DNA of 64,000 nucleotides from Streptomyces iakyrus (GCF_000717055.1 NZ_JNXI01000013.1:1-64000); one strand, 5' to 3'. Positions 8,603-17,044 are shown, counted from the first letter of the stretch. A program made the numbers and translations. The notes: generated from the letters alone by a model not told the origin.

Positions 8603-10406
8603 CGGAGTTGGTGCTCCAGTAGCCGCCCCGGTCGGCGAGTTCGGCGTCGATCGGGCCGACCTCGCGGGAGGGCAGGGTGAAGGTGATGCGGACCTCCGGG
8701 ACCGCCACCAGGCCCCTGTCGGAGCCGTAGACGACGGCCTGCAGGCCGTTCTCGCCGACACGGGCCGGGTCCAGGGTGACCAGCACCTTTCCGCTTCCTG
8801 TCACGGAGTCCGTGCCCGTGTCGAAAGGCACGGTGATCTCGGTCGTGGGCGGCAGCGCGCCCACCGGGGCCTGCTGCGCCGCCTCGGCCTCGGCCCGGCT
8901 CGGAAGGGTTCCCGTGAGCACGGTCGTGATCATCAGCACCATCGCGGCGACGGCTACTTCGACCAGGACGGAGCGGCGCAGGCGGCGCCGGATGCCGGGG
9001 TCGCCGGATCCGGCCCCCGGCCCCGCCGGGCCGTCGGGCGACTCCGGCTCCCCGGGTGACTCCCCCGCGCCGGACGTGCCCGGTTCGCCCGTCCCGGGTC
9101 CCTCGGCGGCTTCGTGGCCGTCCGCGGGCGCGCCGACCGGCTGCGGGACCGGTGCGAGTACGGCCGCCCGGGCCGGGGCCGCCGGTGCCGCGATCCGCGC
9201 CGTCCAGCGCCGCGAGTACCCGGCCACCAGCAACAGCACGGCCACCCCGGCCAGTTTGACGAGCAGCAGACGGCCGTACGACGTGCCGGACAGCGCGGAG
9301 AGGGAGCCGAGGCCGCGCCAGGACTGGTAGAGGCCCGTGACGGCCAGGACGGTCACCGAGGCGAAGGCGATCCGGGAGAAGCGGGGCACGACCTCCACCA
9401 GGTCGTCGCCGGACGGGCGGCGCAGGGTCAGCAGCAGCGCCACGAGGCCGCCCAGCCAGACGCCGGTCGCCAGCAGGTGCACCACGGACGACGTCATCGC
9501 CACCGGCACCTGGATCCCGGCGGAGGCGTGTTCGGCCGCCGCCCAGGTCAGGGCCAGGGCCGCGGCCAGGGCCGTGCCGATCGCGAGGGCCACGGGCCGT
9601 TTCACGGTGTCGCGGCGCCTGGACAGCCAGATCAGGAAGGCGGCGGTCAGCAGGAGGACGAGCAGCCGGGCGAGCAGGGCCAGGCCGGGGCGGCCGGTCA
9701 GGGTGCGGCCGAGAGCGGAGGCGTCGAAGGCCGCGGCGGGGCCCGTGCCCGCCTCGTAGGGGGCGCGCAGCAGGAGCAGGACGGCCGTCGAGCCCAGCAG
9801 CGTCCACCAGGCCGCCACGAGCGGCCGGCGCAGCGGGGCGGTGTGTGCGGGCCGGCACAGCAGCGCGAAAGCCACCGTGCCGACGAGCAGCGCGGCGGCG
9901 AGGTAGGCGAGGTAGCGGGCGGCGTCGTAGAGGCCGCGGGTGAGCGGGTCCTCGGCCGGGCCCGTGTCGATCTGGCCGGTGGTAGCGGACCGTTTCCCCA
10001 CGGAGAAGCTGAAGGCGCCGGAGACGGGGTGGCTGTCGGCGGAGACGACCCGCCAGGCCACGGTGTAGGTGCCCTCGGCGAGCTTGCCGGGCAGGCCGAC
10101 CCGGGCCGTGTCGGAGCGGTCGTCCGCGTGCGTGGCCTCGCCGGTGTGGACCCGGCGCTGGTCGGGGCCGAACACCCGGAAGGAGTCGTCGAGCAGGCCG
10201 ACGGACTCGGTGAAGGTCAGGGTGACGTGGCGGGGGGCCTGTCGGACGAGGGATCCGTCGTCGGGGTCGGTGCTGCGCAGGGCGGCGTGGGCGGAGGCGG
10301 GGGCTGCTCCGGCGAGGAGCAGGACCAGCACGGTGCCCAGCAGCACCAGGGCCTGGAAGCGCCGGGGGTGTCCGGCATTGCGATCCTCGTTCCGCCGTTG
10401 GTCCAC
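8502..10406 (-). CDS. CopC-CopD fusion copper resistance/uptake protein
   Basis: A 634-residue membrane protein. A signal-type hydrophobic segment (residues 13-36, ending ASAHAALR) leads into a CopC periplasmic copper-binding domain; the mature N-terminal HAALRSTDP supplies the first His ligand and ADSHPVSG a later one. A CopD domain with about eight helices (about 160-440) follows. After an acidic Pro/Gly-rich linker comes a C-terminal beta domain (YGSDRGLVAVPEVRITF) similar to YtkA/FixH-type modules, as in YcnJ proteins. GTG 10406 was chosen because GGAGAA precedes it closely. Role: copper handling at the membrane. Confidence 0.9.
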   Translation of the reverse strand: MDQRRNEDRNAGHPRRFQALVLLGTVLVLLLAGAAPASAHAALRSTDPDDGSLVRQAPRHVTLTFTESVGLLDDSFRVFGPDQRRVHTGEATHADDRSDTARVGLPGKLAEGTYTVAWRVVSADSHPVSGAFSFSVGKRSATTGQIDTGPAEDPLTRGLYDAARYLAYLAAALLVGTVAFALLCRPAHTAPLRRPLVAAWWTLLGSTAVLLLLRAPYEAGTGPAAAFDASALGRTLTGRPGLALLARLLVLLLTAAFLIWLSRRRDTVKRPVALAIGTALAAALALTWAAAEHASAGIQVPVAMTSSVVHLLATGVWLGGLVALLLTLRRPSGDDLVEVVPRFSRIAFASVTVLAVTGLYQSWRGLGSLSALSGTSYGRLLLVKLAGVAVLLLVAGYSRRWTARIAAPAAPARAAVLAPVPQPVGAPADGHEAAEGPGTGEPGTSGAGESPGEPESPDGPAGPGAGSGDPGIRRRLRRSVLVEVAVAAMVLMITTVLTGTLPSRAEAEAAQQAPVGALPPTTEITVPFDTGTDSVTGSGKVLVTLDPARVGENGLQAVVYGSDRGLVAVPEVRITFTLPSREVGPIDAELADRGGYWSTNSVNLPLAGEWTMKTTVRVSDVDQVSVERRVRVEP

Positions 10407-10468
10407 GTGGTTCTCCGGGGTCGGGCTGGACGGCTCCGGGTTATGTACGGACGGGATCGGTGTAGCGC

Positions 10469-10963
10469 TCAACGGGATGGGGGCCGAGGGGCGGGCCGGG
10501 ACAGTCTCGCGATCCCGGCCGCCTCCGCCGGATAGCGTGCGGTCAGCTCCGCCGCATCCCCGTGTTCGTAGCCCGCGAAGGTGAAGCCCGGGGCCATCGT
10601 GCAGCCGAACAGGGTCCAGGAGCCGCCCGCCGCCACCCTGCCGCCCATCCACGTGCCCGCCGGGACCGTGAACTGGACGTGCTGGCCCCGCAGGACATCC
10701 GGTCCGAGCACCGCCGTCCGCGTGGTGCCGTCCGGGGCGAGCAGGAGGAGCTCCAGGGGGTCGCCCCGGTAGAAGTGCCAGATCTCGTCGGTCGGCAGGC
10801 GGTGGAGGGCGGAGAAGTCGTCCGCCGTCAGGAGCGCGACGATCGCCGTGCCCTCCGGCCTGCCGTCGGGGCGTTCGGGCCCGGCCCAGGTCTGGCGGAA
10901 GAGGCCGCCCTCGCTCGGGATCGGCTCCAGGCCGTAGTGGGCGATGAGGTCCTCGGGGGTCAC
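10469..10963 (-). CDS. Cupin (DUF985) family protein
   Basis: 164 residues from GTG 10963 (VTPEDLIAHYGLEPIP). Motifs EGGLFRQTW, IWHFYRGDPLELLLL, VPAGTWMGGR and GCTMAPGF belong to the cupin_5/DUF985 family of small-molecule-binding beta barrels, whose substrates are mostly unknown. The start overlaps the stop of the acetyltransferase gene by 4 bases (GTGA), so the two are translationally coupled. It is the last gene of the leftward iron-box operon. Confidence 0.85.
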   Translation of the reverse strand: MTPEDLIAHYGLEPIPSEGGLFRQTWAGPERPDGRPEGTAIVALLTADDFSALHRLPTDEIWHFYRGDPLELLLLAPDGTTRTAVLGPDVLRGQHVQFTVPAGTWMGGRVAAGGSWTLFGCTMAPGFTFAGYEHGDAAELTARYPAEAAGIARLSRPAPRPPSR

Positions 10964-11568
10964 CCGGGGAACATTAGCTCCCGGTCGAGGAACGCGAGCT
11001 GTGCCTTCTTCTCCGGCAGGTACACGTCCGGCAGGTCGATCTCCGGCAGGACCACCACCGGGCCCGGAGCGAAGCCGAGTCCGAGGAACCGGGCGATCGC
11101 CTTCTCGTTGCGCACGTCCGGGTCGACCACGACCCGCCGGCGGTCCAGTCCGAGCAGGACGTACGCGGCGATGACCGCCACCAGCCGGGCTGTCCAGCCG
11201 TGTTGTCCGCCGCCCGGCCCCGCGGGGGCGAGCAGCAGGTGGACGCCGATGTCGCCGGGGCGGACGTCGTAGCACTCGCTGACACGGTCGGCCTCCGGCT
11301 CGTAGGTCTGCAGGAGCGCGACCGGATCGCCGTCCCGGACGACGAGGTGGGCGTGGTGGGTGTCGAGCGCGGCCATGTGGGCGTAGACGGCGGCGACCTG
11401 TTGTTCGGTCAGCTCGGTCATGCCCCAGAAGGCGGCCCGCTCCTCGCGGACCCAGCGGTGGATCACGGCGGCGTCGGTCCCGGGGTCGAGCGGCAGGACG
11501 CGGACGGTGCCGAAGCCGTCGACCGCCTGCTCGTGGACGGGTGGGCGGGAGGCGTAGGGGTCAGACAT
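10960..11568 (-). CDS. GNAT acetyltransferase of the siderophore-biosynthesis (IucB/RhbD) type
   Basis: 202 residues. The pattern HHAHLVVRDGDPVALLQTYE, GDIGVHLLLAP, VVVDPDVRNEKAIARFLGLGF is the hallmark of the acyltransferase family that acylates N-hydroxy-amines in hydroxamate siderophores (Acetyltransf_8). Its ATG overlaps the acylase stop by 8 bases and its stop overlaps the cupin start. An iron box lies upstream of the operon. The likely substrate is an N-hydroxylated diamine or lysine, but no hydroxylase or NIS synthetase is present in the window, so it may act on a siderophore made elsewhere. Confidence 0.85.
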   Translation of the reverse strand: MSDPYASRPPVHEQAVDGFGTVRVLPLDPGTDAAVIHRWVREERAAFWGMTELTEQQVAAVYAHMAALDTHHAHLVVRDGDPVALLQTYEPEADRVSECYDVRPGDIGVHLLLAPAGPGGGQHGWTARLVAVIAAYVLLGLDRRRVVVDPDVRNEKAIARFLGLGFAPGPVVVLPEIDLPDVYLPEKKAQLAFLDRELMFPG

Positions 11569-13648
11569 CGCATTCCTTCTGCATCGTGGTCCAGTCGGTG
11601 ACGACCGGGACGAGGTCTCCGGCGAGCCACAGGGGGAGCTGGTCGCGGTGGTGGGGCGAGCCGGGGACGCCCGAGGCGCCGAGCGGGACCACCCAATGGC
11701 TGTCCTCGCGCCGGGCCAGGTCCCAGACGTACCGGGCGGCCGGGCCCCGGGCGGCGCGGTCGGTGAGCCCCGGCACGCCCGAGGTGCACAGCACGCAGTC
11801 GTGGTCGCCGGACAGCCCCGGTTCGTCGTACGGCTGCTCCGGCTCCAGCGCACGCCAGGGGGCGAGGCGGTGGGTGTCGCCCCAGACGCCGGCCGGCGGG
11901 CGGGCGGCCACTTCCTCGATCGCCGCGCGGACGGCCGCCGGGCGGTCGACGCCGAACAGTTCCCCGGCCCGCAGCAGGTGTTCGAGGGCGAAGCCGGCCC
12001 GGGGGACGAGGGCCAGCCAGGGCTGGAAGACCTCCGGGTACACCGGTGGTGTGGTGAGCGCGGCGAACGCCGGGTGCGCCGCGAGCCGCCGTACGACCGC
12101 TGCGCGCACGGCCGCGTACAGGGCCGCGTCGGCGCTGCCGGCGTCCATGCGGCGGTCCCAGCCGAGGAGGCGGTCCCGGAGGGCGGCGGCCTCGGGGGTG
12201 AGGCCGTCGAGGGCGGCGAGGCGGTCCAGGAGGGGGGTCGCGGACGCCAGATGGGTGTCCGTGTGGATCGCGGGCATGCCGGCGGCGGACCAGCGCTCCT
12301 TGCCCGCGAGCAGCGCGGTGATGCGGTCGGCGCGGTGCGGCGGGGCGAACTCGACGCCGAGGGGTGCGGCCGGGCCGCGCTGGTTGGCCATGACGGCGAC
12401 GCCGTCGGTGAGCCCGGCGCGCGGTGTCGCGTGCCAGCCCCGCCACTCGTGTCCCGGCTCCCAGGCGGGCACCACCCGCAGGGAGTTGGTCGCGGCGCGC
12501 AGCGGCACCCGCCCGGCGACGCGGTGCAGGACGCCGCCCTCGGTGTCGGCGGCCTGGACGACGTTGACCGGCTCGGCCCACTGGTCGAAGGCCCGGTCCA
12601 CGTCGGCGACCCGGCGGGCCCGCAGCAGCGGCAGCAGGGCGGTGAAGCCGAGGTCGCCGGTGACGCGGGGCGGGTAGCGCAGGCTGATCGCCACGGGCAG
12701 GCCGGAGGGGTCGGCCGGGTCGCCGTCCGGGCCCTCGGGCCCGCCGATGATCACCGGGCCGCGGCCGGTCTCGATCACCTCGACCTCGACCGGGTCCTCG
12801 CCCGCCACCTCGACGGTCTCGGTGCGCCGGGCCGCCCGCCGCCACTCCCCGTCCGGGTCGAGGGCCTCCACCCCGGCGCCGGTGCGCCGCAGCCGCTCGC
12901 GGTAGAGGTCCTGGTAGTCGGACATGGCGTTGGTGATGGCCCAGGCGACCGTGCCGGTGTGCCCGAAGTGGGCGATGCCGGGGACACCGGGGACGGCCAG
13001 GCCCACGACGTCGAACTCCGGGCAGGACAGGTGGATCTGCTGGTAGACGCCCGGGTCCTCGATCCAGCGGTGGGGGTCACCGGCGATGACCGCCTGCCCG
13101 GTGACGGTCCGCTCACCGGAGACCAGCCAGCCGTTGCTGCCGGAGGTGCCGGGGCCGTCGGCGGCGAAGAGCCCGATGGCGTCCGGGCCGAGGTGGGCGG
13201 CGACCTGCTCGCGCCAGAGCTTGGCGGGGAACCCGGCGAAGAGGATGTGGGTGGCGAGCCAGACGCCGAGCGGGGTCCAGGGCTCCCAGCGGCCGGGGGT
13301 GAGGCCGGTGCGGGCGAACTCGGGGGCGGTGCTGCCGGCCAGCCCCTCGTTGACCCCGTCGACGTACGCGCGCACCCACCGCGCCGTCTCGGGGTCCCGT
13401 CCGACCAGCTCCGCGAAACAGCGTCTGGCGGTGTCGTCGAGCCGGGCCCGTCTCGCGAACCGGTCCCAGGCCAGGGCGCTCCCGCCGAGGAAGGAAGCCG
13501 AGGTGCCCTGCGCCCGGTGGCGCTCGACCTCCAGCTGCCAGGCCCGGTCGCGGGCGGTGACGAGGCCCTGGGCGTGGGCGAGGCCGGCCGCGCTGCCCGC
13601 GCGCAGATGCGGAATGCCCCAGGCATCACGGTAGATCTCGGTGGTCAC
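11561..13648 (-). CDS. Penicillin acylase family N-terminal nucleophile hydrolase
   Basis: A 695-residue Ntn-hydrolase precursor. The N-terminus reads IYRDAWGIPHLRAGS, typical of the acylase alpha chain. The self-cleavage site is GTSGSNGWLVSG, with Ser171 the predicted catalytic nucleophile exposed at the start of the beta chain; GDPHRWIEDPGVYQQIHL is also conserved. I see no obvious signal peptide, so the protein may be cytoplasmic, unlike PvdQ. Known members cleave acyl amides (penicillins, acyl-homoserine lactones, pyoverdine precursors). An iron box 52 bases upstream and a downstream siderophore-type acetyltransferase suggest a siderophore amide substrate (inference). Start GTG 13648. Confidence 0.88.
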   Translation of the reverse strand: MTTEIYRDAWGIPHLRAGSAAGLAHAQGLVTARDRAWQLEVERHRAQGTSASFLGGSALAWDRFARRARLDDTARRCFAELVGRDPETARWVRAYVDGVNEGLAGSTAPEFARTGLTPGRWEPWTPLGVWLATHILFAGFPAKLWREQVAAHLGPDAIGLFAADGPGTSGSNGWLVSGERTVTGQAVIAGDPHRWIEDPGVYQQIHLSCPEFDVVGLAVPGVPGIAHFGHTGTVAWAITNAMSDYQDLYRERLRRTGAGVEALDPDGEWRRAARRTETVEVAGEDPVEVEVIETGRGPVIIGGPEGPDGDPADPSGLPVAISLRYPPRVTGDLGFTALLPLLRARRVADVDRAFDQWAEPVNVVQAADTEGGVLHRVAGRVPLRAATNSLRVVPAWEPGHEWRGWHATPRAGLTDGVAVMANQRGPAAPLGVEFAPPHRADRITALLAGKERWSAAGMPAIHTDTHLASATPLLDRLAALDGLTPEAAALRDRLLGWDRRMDAGSADAALYAAVRAAVVRRLAAHPAFAALTTPPVYPEVFQPWLALVPRAGFALEHLLRAGELFGVDRPAAVRAAIEEVAARPPAGVWGDTHRLAPWRALEPEQPYDEPGLSGDHDCVLCTSGVPGLTDRAARGPAARYVWDLARREDSHWVVPLGASGVPGSPHHRDQLPLWLAGDLVPVVTDWTTMQKECDV

Positions 13649-13699
13649 GCCGGGTCTCCTCTTGTCTTCGGGTCGAATTCTCTTGGGGTGGGATTTTCT

Positions 13700-13718
13700 T
13701 TAGGTTAGGCTTGCCTAA
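13700..13718. promoter_or_regulatory. Iron box (DmdR1/IdeR-type operator)
   Basis: TTAGGTTAGGCTTGCCTAA matches the 19-bp IdeR/DmdR consensus TTAGGTTAGGCTAACCTAA at 17 positions. It lies in the 114-base gap between the divergent acylase operon (start 13648) and the siderophore-interacting protein gene (start 13763), so it can repress both when iron is plentiful. Confidence 0.88.
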
Positions 13719-13762
13719 GTCACAGCTGTGGCCGGAATCGTACGCGAAGGGGCGGAAAAGCG

Positions 13763-14485
13763 ATGGGGCAGGGGCGGGGTTGGGAGGGCGCGGTCCTCAA
13801 ACTGCTGCGCGGCAAGGACTTCGAGTTCACGGTGACGGACGTCGAGGACGTCACCCCGGACTACCGGCGGCTGCGCTTCACCGACGGCGGTCTGCTCGCC
13901 GCCACCGGAGTGCACCCCACCATGTGGGTACGGCTGTGGTTCGACAACGCGGGCAAGCCGCACCAGCGGGCCTACACCCTGGTCGACCCGGACGCCGAGG
14001 CCGGCACCTTCGGCCTGGAGTTCGCCCTGCACGAGGGATGCGCCAGCGACTGGGCCCGGGCGGCGAAGCCCGGCGACACCATCGAGGCGACCGTCCAGGG
14101 CACCGGCTTCGAACACCCGAGCCCCGCGCCCTCGCACGTCTTCGCCGTCGGCGACCCGGCCTCGCTCCCGGCCATCAACTCCCTCCTGGACGCCCTGGGT
14201 TCCGCCCCGGCCACCGTCTGGTTCGAGGGCGGCGACGACGACCTGCCGTTCCGCACCGACCCGGACCGGCACGAGCTGCGCAAGGTGCCGCGCCAGGACT
14301 CCGGCGCACACCTCGTCGACCGGTTGAAGGCGGACCTGCCCGGCCTGCTCCGGGAGACGGCCGACCCGTACGTCTGGATCGCCTGCGACACGGCGACGAC
14401 CCGGGCCCTCGGGACGTACGTTCGCAAGGAACTGGGCCTGCCCAAGCAGCGGGTGCACGCGCTGGGGTACTGGCGGGCGACCTGA
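13763..14485 (+). CDS. Siderophore-interacting protein (FAD-dependent ferric-siderophore reductase)
   Basis: 240 residues. The FAD-binding barrel has YRRLRFTD, MWVRLWF and HQRAYTLVDPD (RxYT-type FAD motif), and the NAD(P)H/SIP C-terminal lobe has HVFAVGDPASLPAINSLLDAL and VWIACDTATTRALGTYVRKEL. SIP proteins such as YqjH reduce ferric siderophores in the cytoplasm to release iron. The gene is divergent from the acylase operon across a shared iron box. Start ATG 13763; the preceding AAAGCG is only a weak ribosome site. Confidence 0.93.
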   Translation: MGQGRGWEGAVLKLLRGKDFEFTVTDVEDVTPDYRRLRFTDGGLLAATGVHPTMWVRLWFDNAGKPHQRAYTLVDPDAEAGTFGLEFALHEGCASDWARAAKPGDTIEATVQGTGFEHPSPAPSHVFAVGDPASLPAINSLLDALGSAPATVWFEGGDDDLPFRTDPDRHELRKVPRQDSGAHLVDRLKADLPGLLRETADPYVWIACDTATTRALGTYVRKELGLPKQRVHALGYWRAT

Positions 14486-14521
14486 GCGGCGGCCGGGCCC
14501 GCGCCGGGGGATGATCGGGGC

Positions 14522-15115
14522 ATGGACGTCACACTTCACCTCGCCCAGGATCCCGAGGCCGACGCGCTGCTCGGCCGCAGCCCGCTCGCCGCGCTGGTCG
14601 GCATGCTGCTGGACCAGCAGGTCCCGATGGAGTGGGCGTTCAAGGGCCCGGCGACGATCGCCCAGCGGCTCGGCGGCGACGACCTGGACGCGCACGAGAT
14701 CGCCGCGCACGAGCCGGAGGCCTTCGCCGCGCTGCTCTCCCAGAAGCCGGCGGTGCACCGCTACCCGGGCTCCATGGCCAAGCGGATCCAGCAGCTGTGC
14801 CAGTACCTCGTCGAGCACTACGACGGTGACGCCGAGGCCGTCTGGAAGGACGTCGCCACCGGCAAGGACCTGCTGAAGCGGCTCGCGGAACTGCCCGGCT
14901 TCGGCAAGCAGAAGGCCCAGATCTTCCTCGCCCTGCTCGGCAAGCAGCTCGGGGTCCGGCCCACGGGGTGGCGGGAGGCTGCGGGCTCCTACGGCGAGCC
15001 GGACTCGTTCCGCTCGGTCGCCGACATCACCGGCCCGGAATCGCTGGTCAAGGTACGGGCCCACAAGCAGGAGATGAAGGCAGCGGCCAAGGCGTCGAAG
15101 GCGGGCGGAAAGTAG
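14522..15115 (+). CDS. HhH-GPD base-excision DNA repair protein
   Basis: 197 residues. LVGMLLDQQVPMEWAFKGP is the helical entry of the HhH-GPD superfamily; LLKRLAELPGFGKQKAQIFL is the helix-hairpin-helix (LPGFGKQKA). The usual catalytic Asp region is divergent (GWREAAGSYG), so the enzymatic activity is uncertain. This short actinobacterial subtype is annotated as HhH-GPD-type base excision repair protein. Its C-terminus is Lys/Ala-rich (KASKAGGK). Confidence 0.88.
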   Translation: MDVTLHLAQDPEADALLGRSPLAALVGMLLDQQVPMEWAFKGPATIAQRLGGDDLDAHEIAAHEPEAFAALLSQKPAVHRYPGSMAKRIQQLCQYLVEHYDGDAEAVWKDVATGKDLLKRLAELPGFGKQKAQIFLALLGKQLGVRPTGWREAAGSYGEPDSFRSVADITGPESLVKVRAHKQEMKAAAKASKAGGK

Positions 15116-15125
15116 CGGCCGCGGG

Positions 15126-15143
15126 GGCCTCCGGCGGGAGGCC
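15126..15143 (+). terminator. Probable terminator after HhH-GPD gene
   Basis: GGCCTCC-GGCG-GGAGGCC hairpin, 11 bases beyond the stop codon. Confidence 0.6.
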
Positions 15144-15154
15144 GCGAAGACCGG

Positions 15155-15300
15155 CCGGCCGAACCACGGGGCCACCGGCAGTTGGCCCCCAACACCGGTC
15201 GGCCGAACCGCGGGGGGCCGCCGACGGGTGGCCCCCAACACCGATCGGCCGAACCACAGGCGACCACCGACAGGTCGCTTCCAACACCGATCGGCCGGAC
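15155..15300. repeat. Degenerate 46-bp tandem repeat (three units plus a partial fourth)
   Basis: Units begin at 15155, 15199, 15245 and 15291. Each opens with (T/C)CGGCCGAAC and ends with CCAACACCG(A/G); the second and third are exactly 46 bp, the first 44 bp. Divergence is mainly in the middle. No convincing coding frame runs through them. Confidence 0.75.
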
Positions 15301-15916
15301 GGCGTAGGGCCACCGGCGGTGAAGCGTGCCGATGCGGGCGTCCGCCTAACCGGTTCGCCCGAGGACCCGGCCAAGCGGCGAGCACGCGGCCGCACCTGAG
15401 CCGGCCCTCGGGCACCGGACGTCCGGCCACGAGCGCCGACCGCAAGCCCGCCCGGAACCACCGGCAGGCAGCGAGCACGCGAGACGCCGGCGTCGTCCCG
15501 CAGCCGGAACTCGGGCGCGGCCGGATGCGGGGCATGCCTCCTGGCCTTCCGAGGCCACCGGCAAGCAGGGCATCGAAGAACCAGCCGTCGAAGCGTGCGT
15601 CCTTGGACCGGACGGCGCGCGAATCCTGGCCCACCGGGCACCTCCGAGCAGCAGCGAGCACCCCAGGCACGCACACCGGGCCCCGACGCGTCCGCGTCAT
15701 TCGGCCGGCCCGCCCCGGGTGGCGGCTGCCTGCGCTGCGATCCCAGCATGAACCATGAGCGAGCCACCCGACGGCTCCCCCTGGGAACCGGAGCACGACG
15801 CCTCCCCCATACGGCGCCCCGCACGCTCGGCCCGGACCCTCGCCGGCTTGGGCCGAGCGTGCGGATCTCCCGGCCTGCGGAGTGAGCCGCGCGTACGGCG
15901 GGGGGAATGACGTCCC
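15301..15916. other. Gene-poor stretch
   Basis: About 600 bases of uniformly GC-rich sequence with scattered CCGGCCG words. Frames are open on both strands only because stop codons are rare at this GC; none has a plausible start, ribosome site and codon pattern. No RNA gene or terminator was recognised. It may be decayed sequence from the same origin as the 46-bp repeats. Confidence 0.5.
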
Positions 15917-16249
15917 GTGAGCCCCGAACCGCAGCCGGAACCCCGCGGCCCTCGCCGGCACATCTGGCTGCGTGTGCTCGTCCTGCTGCTCGCCCTGCTC
16001 GTGCCGGGCGCCCACGCCGAGGCCCTGACGGGGCCGACGGCGACCGTCTCCGGGGAGAGCACCACCGTCGAGTGCGACTTCCTCGACACGGTCCTGCGCC
16101 CACCGGCCCGGGGCGTATGCCGCACCGCCGCTCCCACGGCCCCCGCGCCGCTCCCCGAGCCCGCCCAGACCGCACGGCTCCCCCTGCCCGTACCGGCGGA
16201 CCCGCCGTACGACCCCCGTCCCCTGCGTTCCGAGGTCCTGCGCTGCTGA
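15917..16249 (+). CDS. Small secreted or membrane-anchored protein of unknown function
   Basis: 110 residues from GTG 15917. An Arg-rich N-terminus (RGPRRH) precedes a hydrophobic segment (WLRVLVLLLALLVPGAHAEA) that reads as a signal peptide with an AHA-E cleavage site. The mature part is short and Pro-rich with three cysteines (ECDF, GVCR and the terminal Cys). No ribosome site is obvious. No domain is recognised. Confidence 0.55.
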   Translation: MSPEPQPEPRGPRRHIWLRVLVLLLALLVPGAHAEALTGPTATVSGESTTVECDFLDTVLRPPARGVCRTAAPTAPAPLPEPAQTARLPLPVPADPPYDPRPLRSEVLRC

Positions 16250-16322
16250 CAGGACCGGCCCGGCCCCGGTCCGTCCGTCCCGCACGGAACCAGAACGACG
16301 AGGAACGACGAGGAACCCAGCC

Positions 16323-16484
16323 ATGCTCCAGGACCCGTACGCGGTCATGCGCGCCCTCCTGCGCGCGGAAGCCGCCCGCAGCGCCCACAAGCCCCACCCC
16401 CACTCCCGCCCGGACACCCGGAAGCCGCCGCAGCCCCCGAAGGGACCGGGACAGGGTCAGGGACAGGGAAGAGACCGCGGCTGA
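16323..16484 (+). CDS. Small basic protein of unknown function (53 aa)
   Basis: ATG 16323 is preceded by GAGGAA at a good distance. The protein starts MLQDPYAVMRALLRAEAAR, an amphipathic helix, and continues as a basic His/Pro/Gln/Gly-rich tail with repeated GQ. It follows the secreted-protein gene by 73 bases and may share its transcript. No family is recognised. Confidence 0.5.
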   Translation: MLQDPYAVMRALLRAEAARSAHKPHPHSRPDTRKPPQPPKGPGQGQGQGRDRG

Positions 16485-16747
16485 CGCACGCGCACGGCGG
16501 AGGCACCCACGCCTCCGCCGTCACGCCGACCGGGCCGGCGACCTGAAGACGCCGCTCCCGGCCACCCGCTCCGCCATGCCCCTTTCGAGCGAATCAGGCG
16601 CGGGCAGGACCGGAGAAGGCGATGGTCTCGCGGTCCGGCATATTCACGCACCTGTTCCCGGTTCGTGCCGCCTTGTCTTGATTTTTTCAACGTCGCACTC
16701 GCTCGCCATGGCTGCGCCCGGAAGGTCTTGACCGGTAGGCTTTCCGT

Positions 16748-17044
16748 GTGATCTTCAAGCGCATCGGAAACGGCCGGCCGTACCCCGACCACGGCCGGGA
16801 AAGCACCCGGCAGTGGGCGGACGTCGCGCCGCGCCCGGTCCGCCTCGATCAGCTCGTGACGACCAAGGGTCAGCTCGATCTGGAAACACTGCTCGCCGAG
16901 GACTCCACGTTCTACGGCGACCTCTTCGCGCACGTCGTGAAGTGGCAGGGCGACCTGTACCTGGAGGACGGGCTGCACCGCGCGGTGCGGGCGGCACTCC
17001 AGCAGCGCCAGGTGCTGCACGCACGCGTGCTCGAACTGGACTGA
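16748..17044 (+). CDS. Small conserved actinobacterial protein with ParB/sulfiredoxin-like signature
   Basis: 98 residues from GTG 16748 (VIFKRIGNGRPYPDHGRES). The C-terminal half, VRLDQLVTTKGQLDLETLL ... LYLEDGLHRAVRAALQQRQV, resembles the ParB/Srx fold motif (v.DG.HR..Aa...g). I believe some annotation pipelines call these VapB-family antitoxins, but no PIN toxin is adjacent. The gene is strongly Streptomyces-like in composition. A role is not known. Confidence 0.75.
   Translation: MIFKRIGNGRPYPDHGRESTRQWADVAPRPVRLDQLVTTKGQLDLETLLAEDSTFYGDLFAHVVKWQGDLYLEDGLHRAVRAALQQRQVLHARVLELD

Noticed and set aside
15155..15300. 46-bp repeats as a CRISPR array
   Set aside because: Units are contiguous and degenerate without unique spacers, and no cas genes are present.
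13715..16417. A 900-residue open frame on the minus strand
   Set aside because: It is antisense to the SIP, HhH-GPD and small-protein genes and has Arg/Gly/Ala-biased nonsense composition. High GC removes stop codons.
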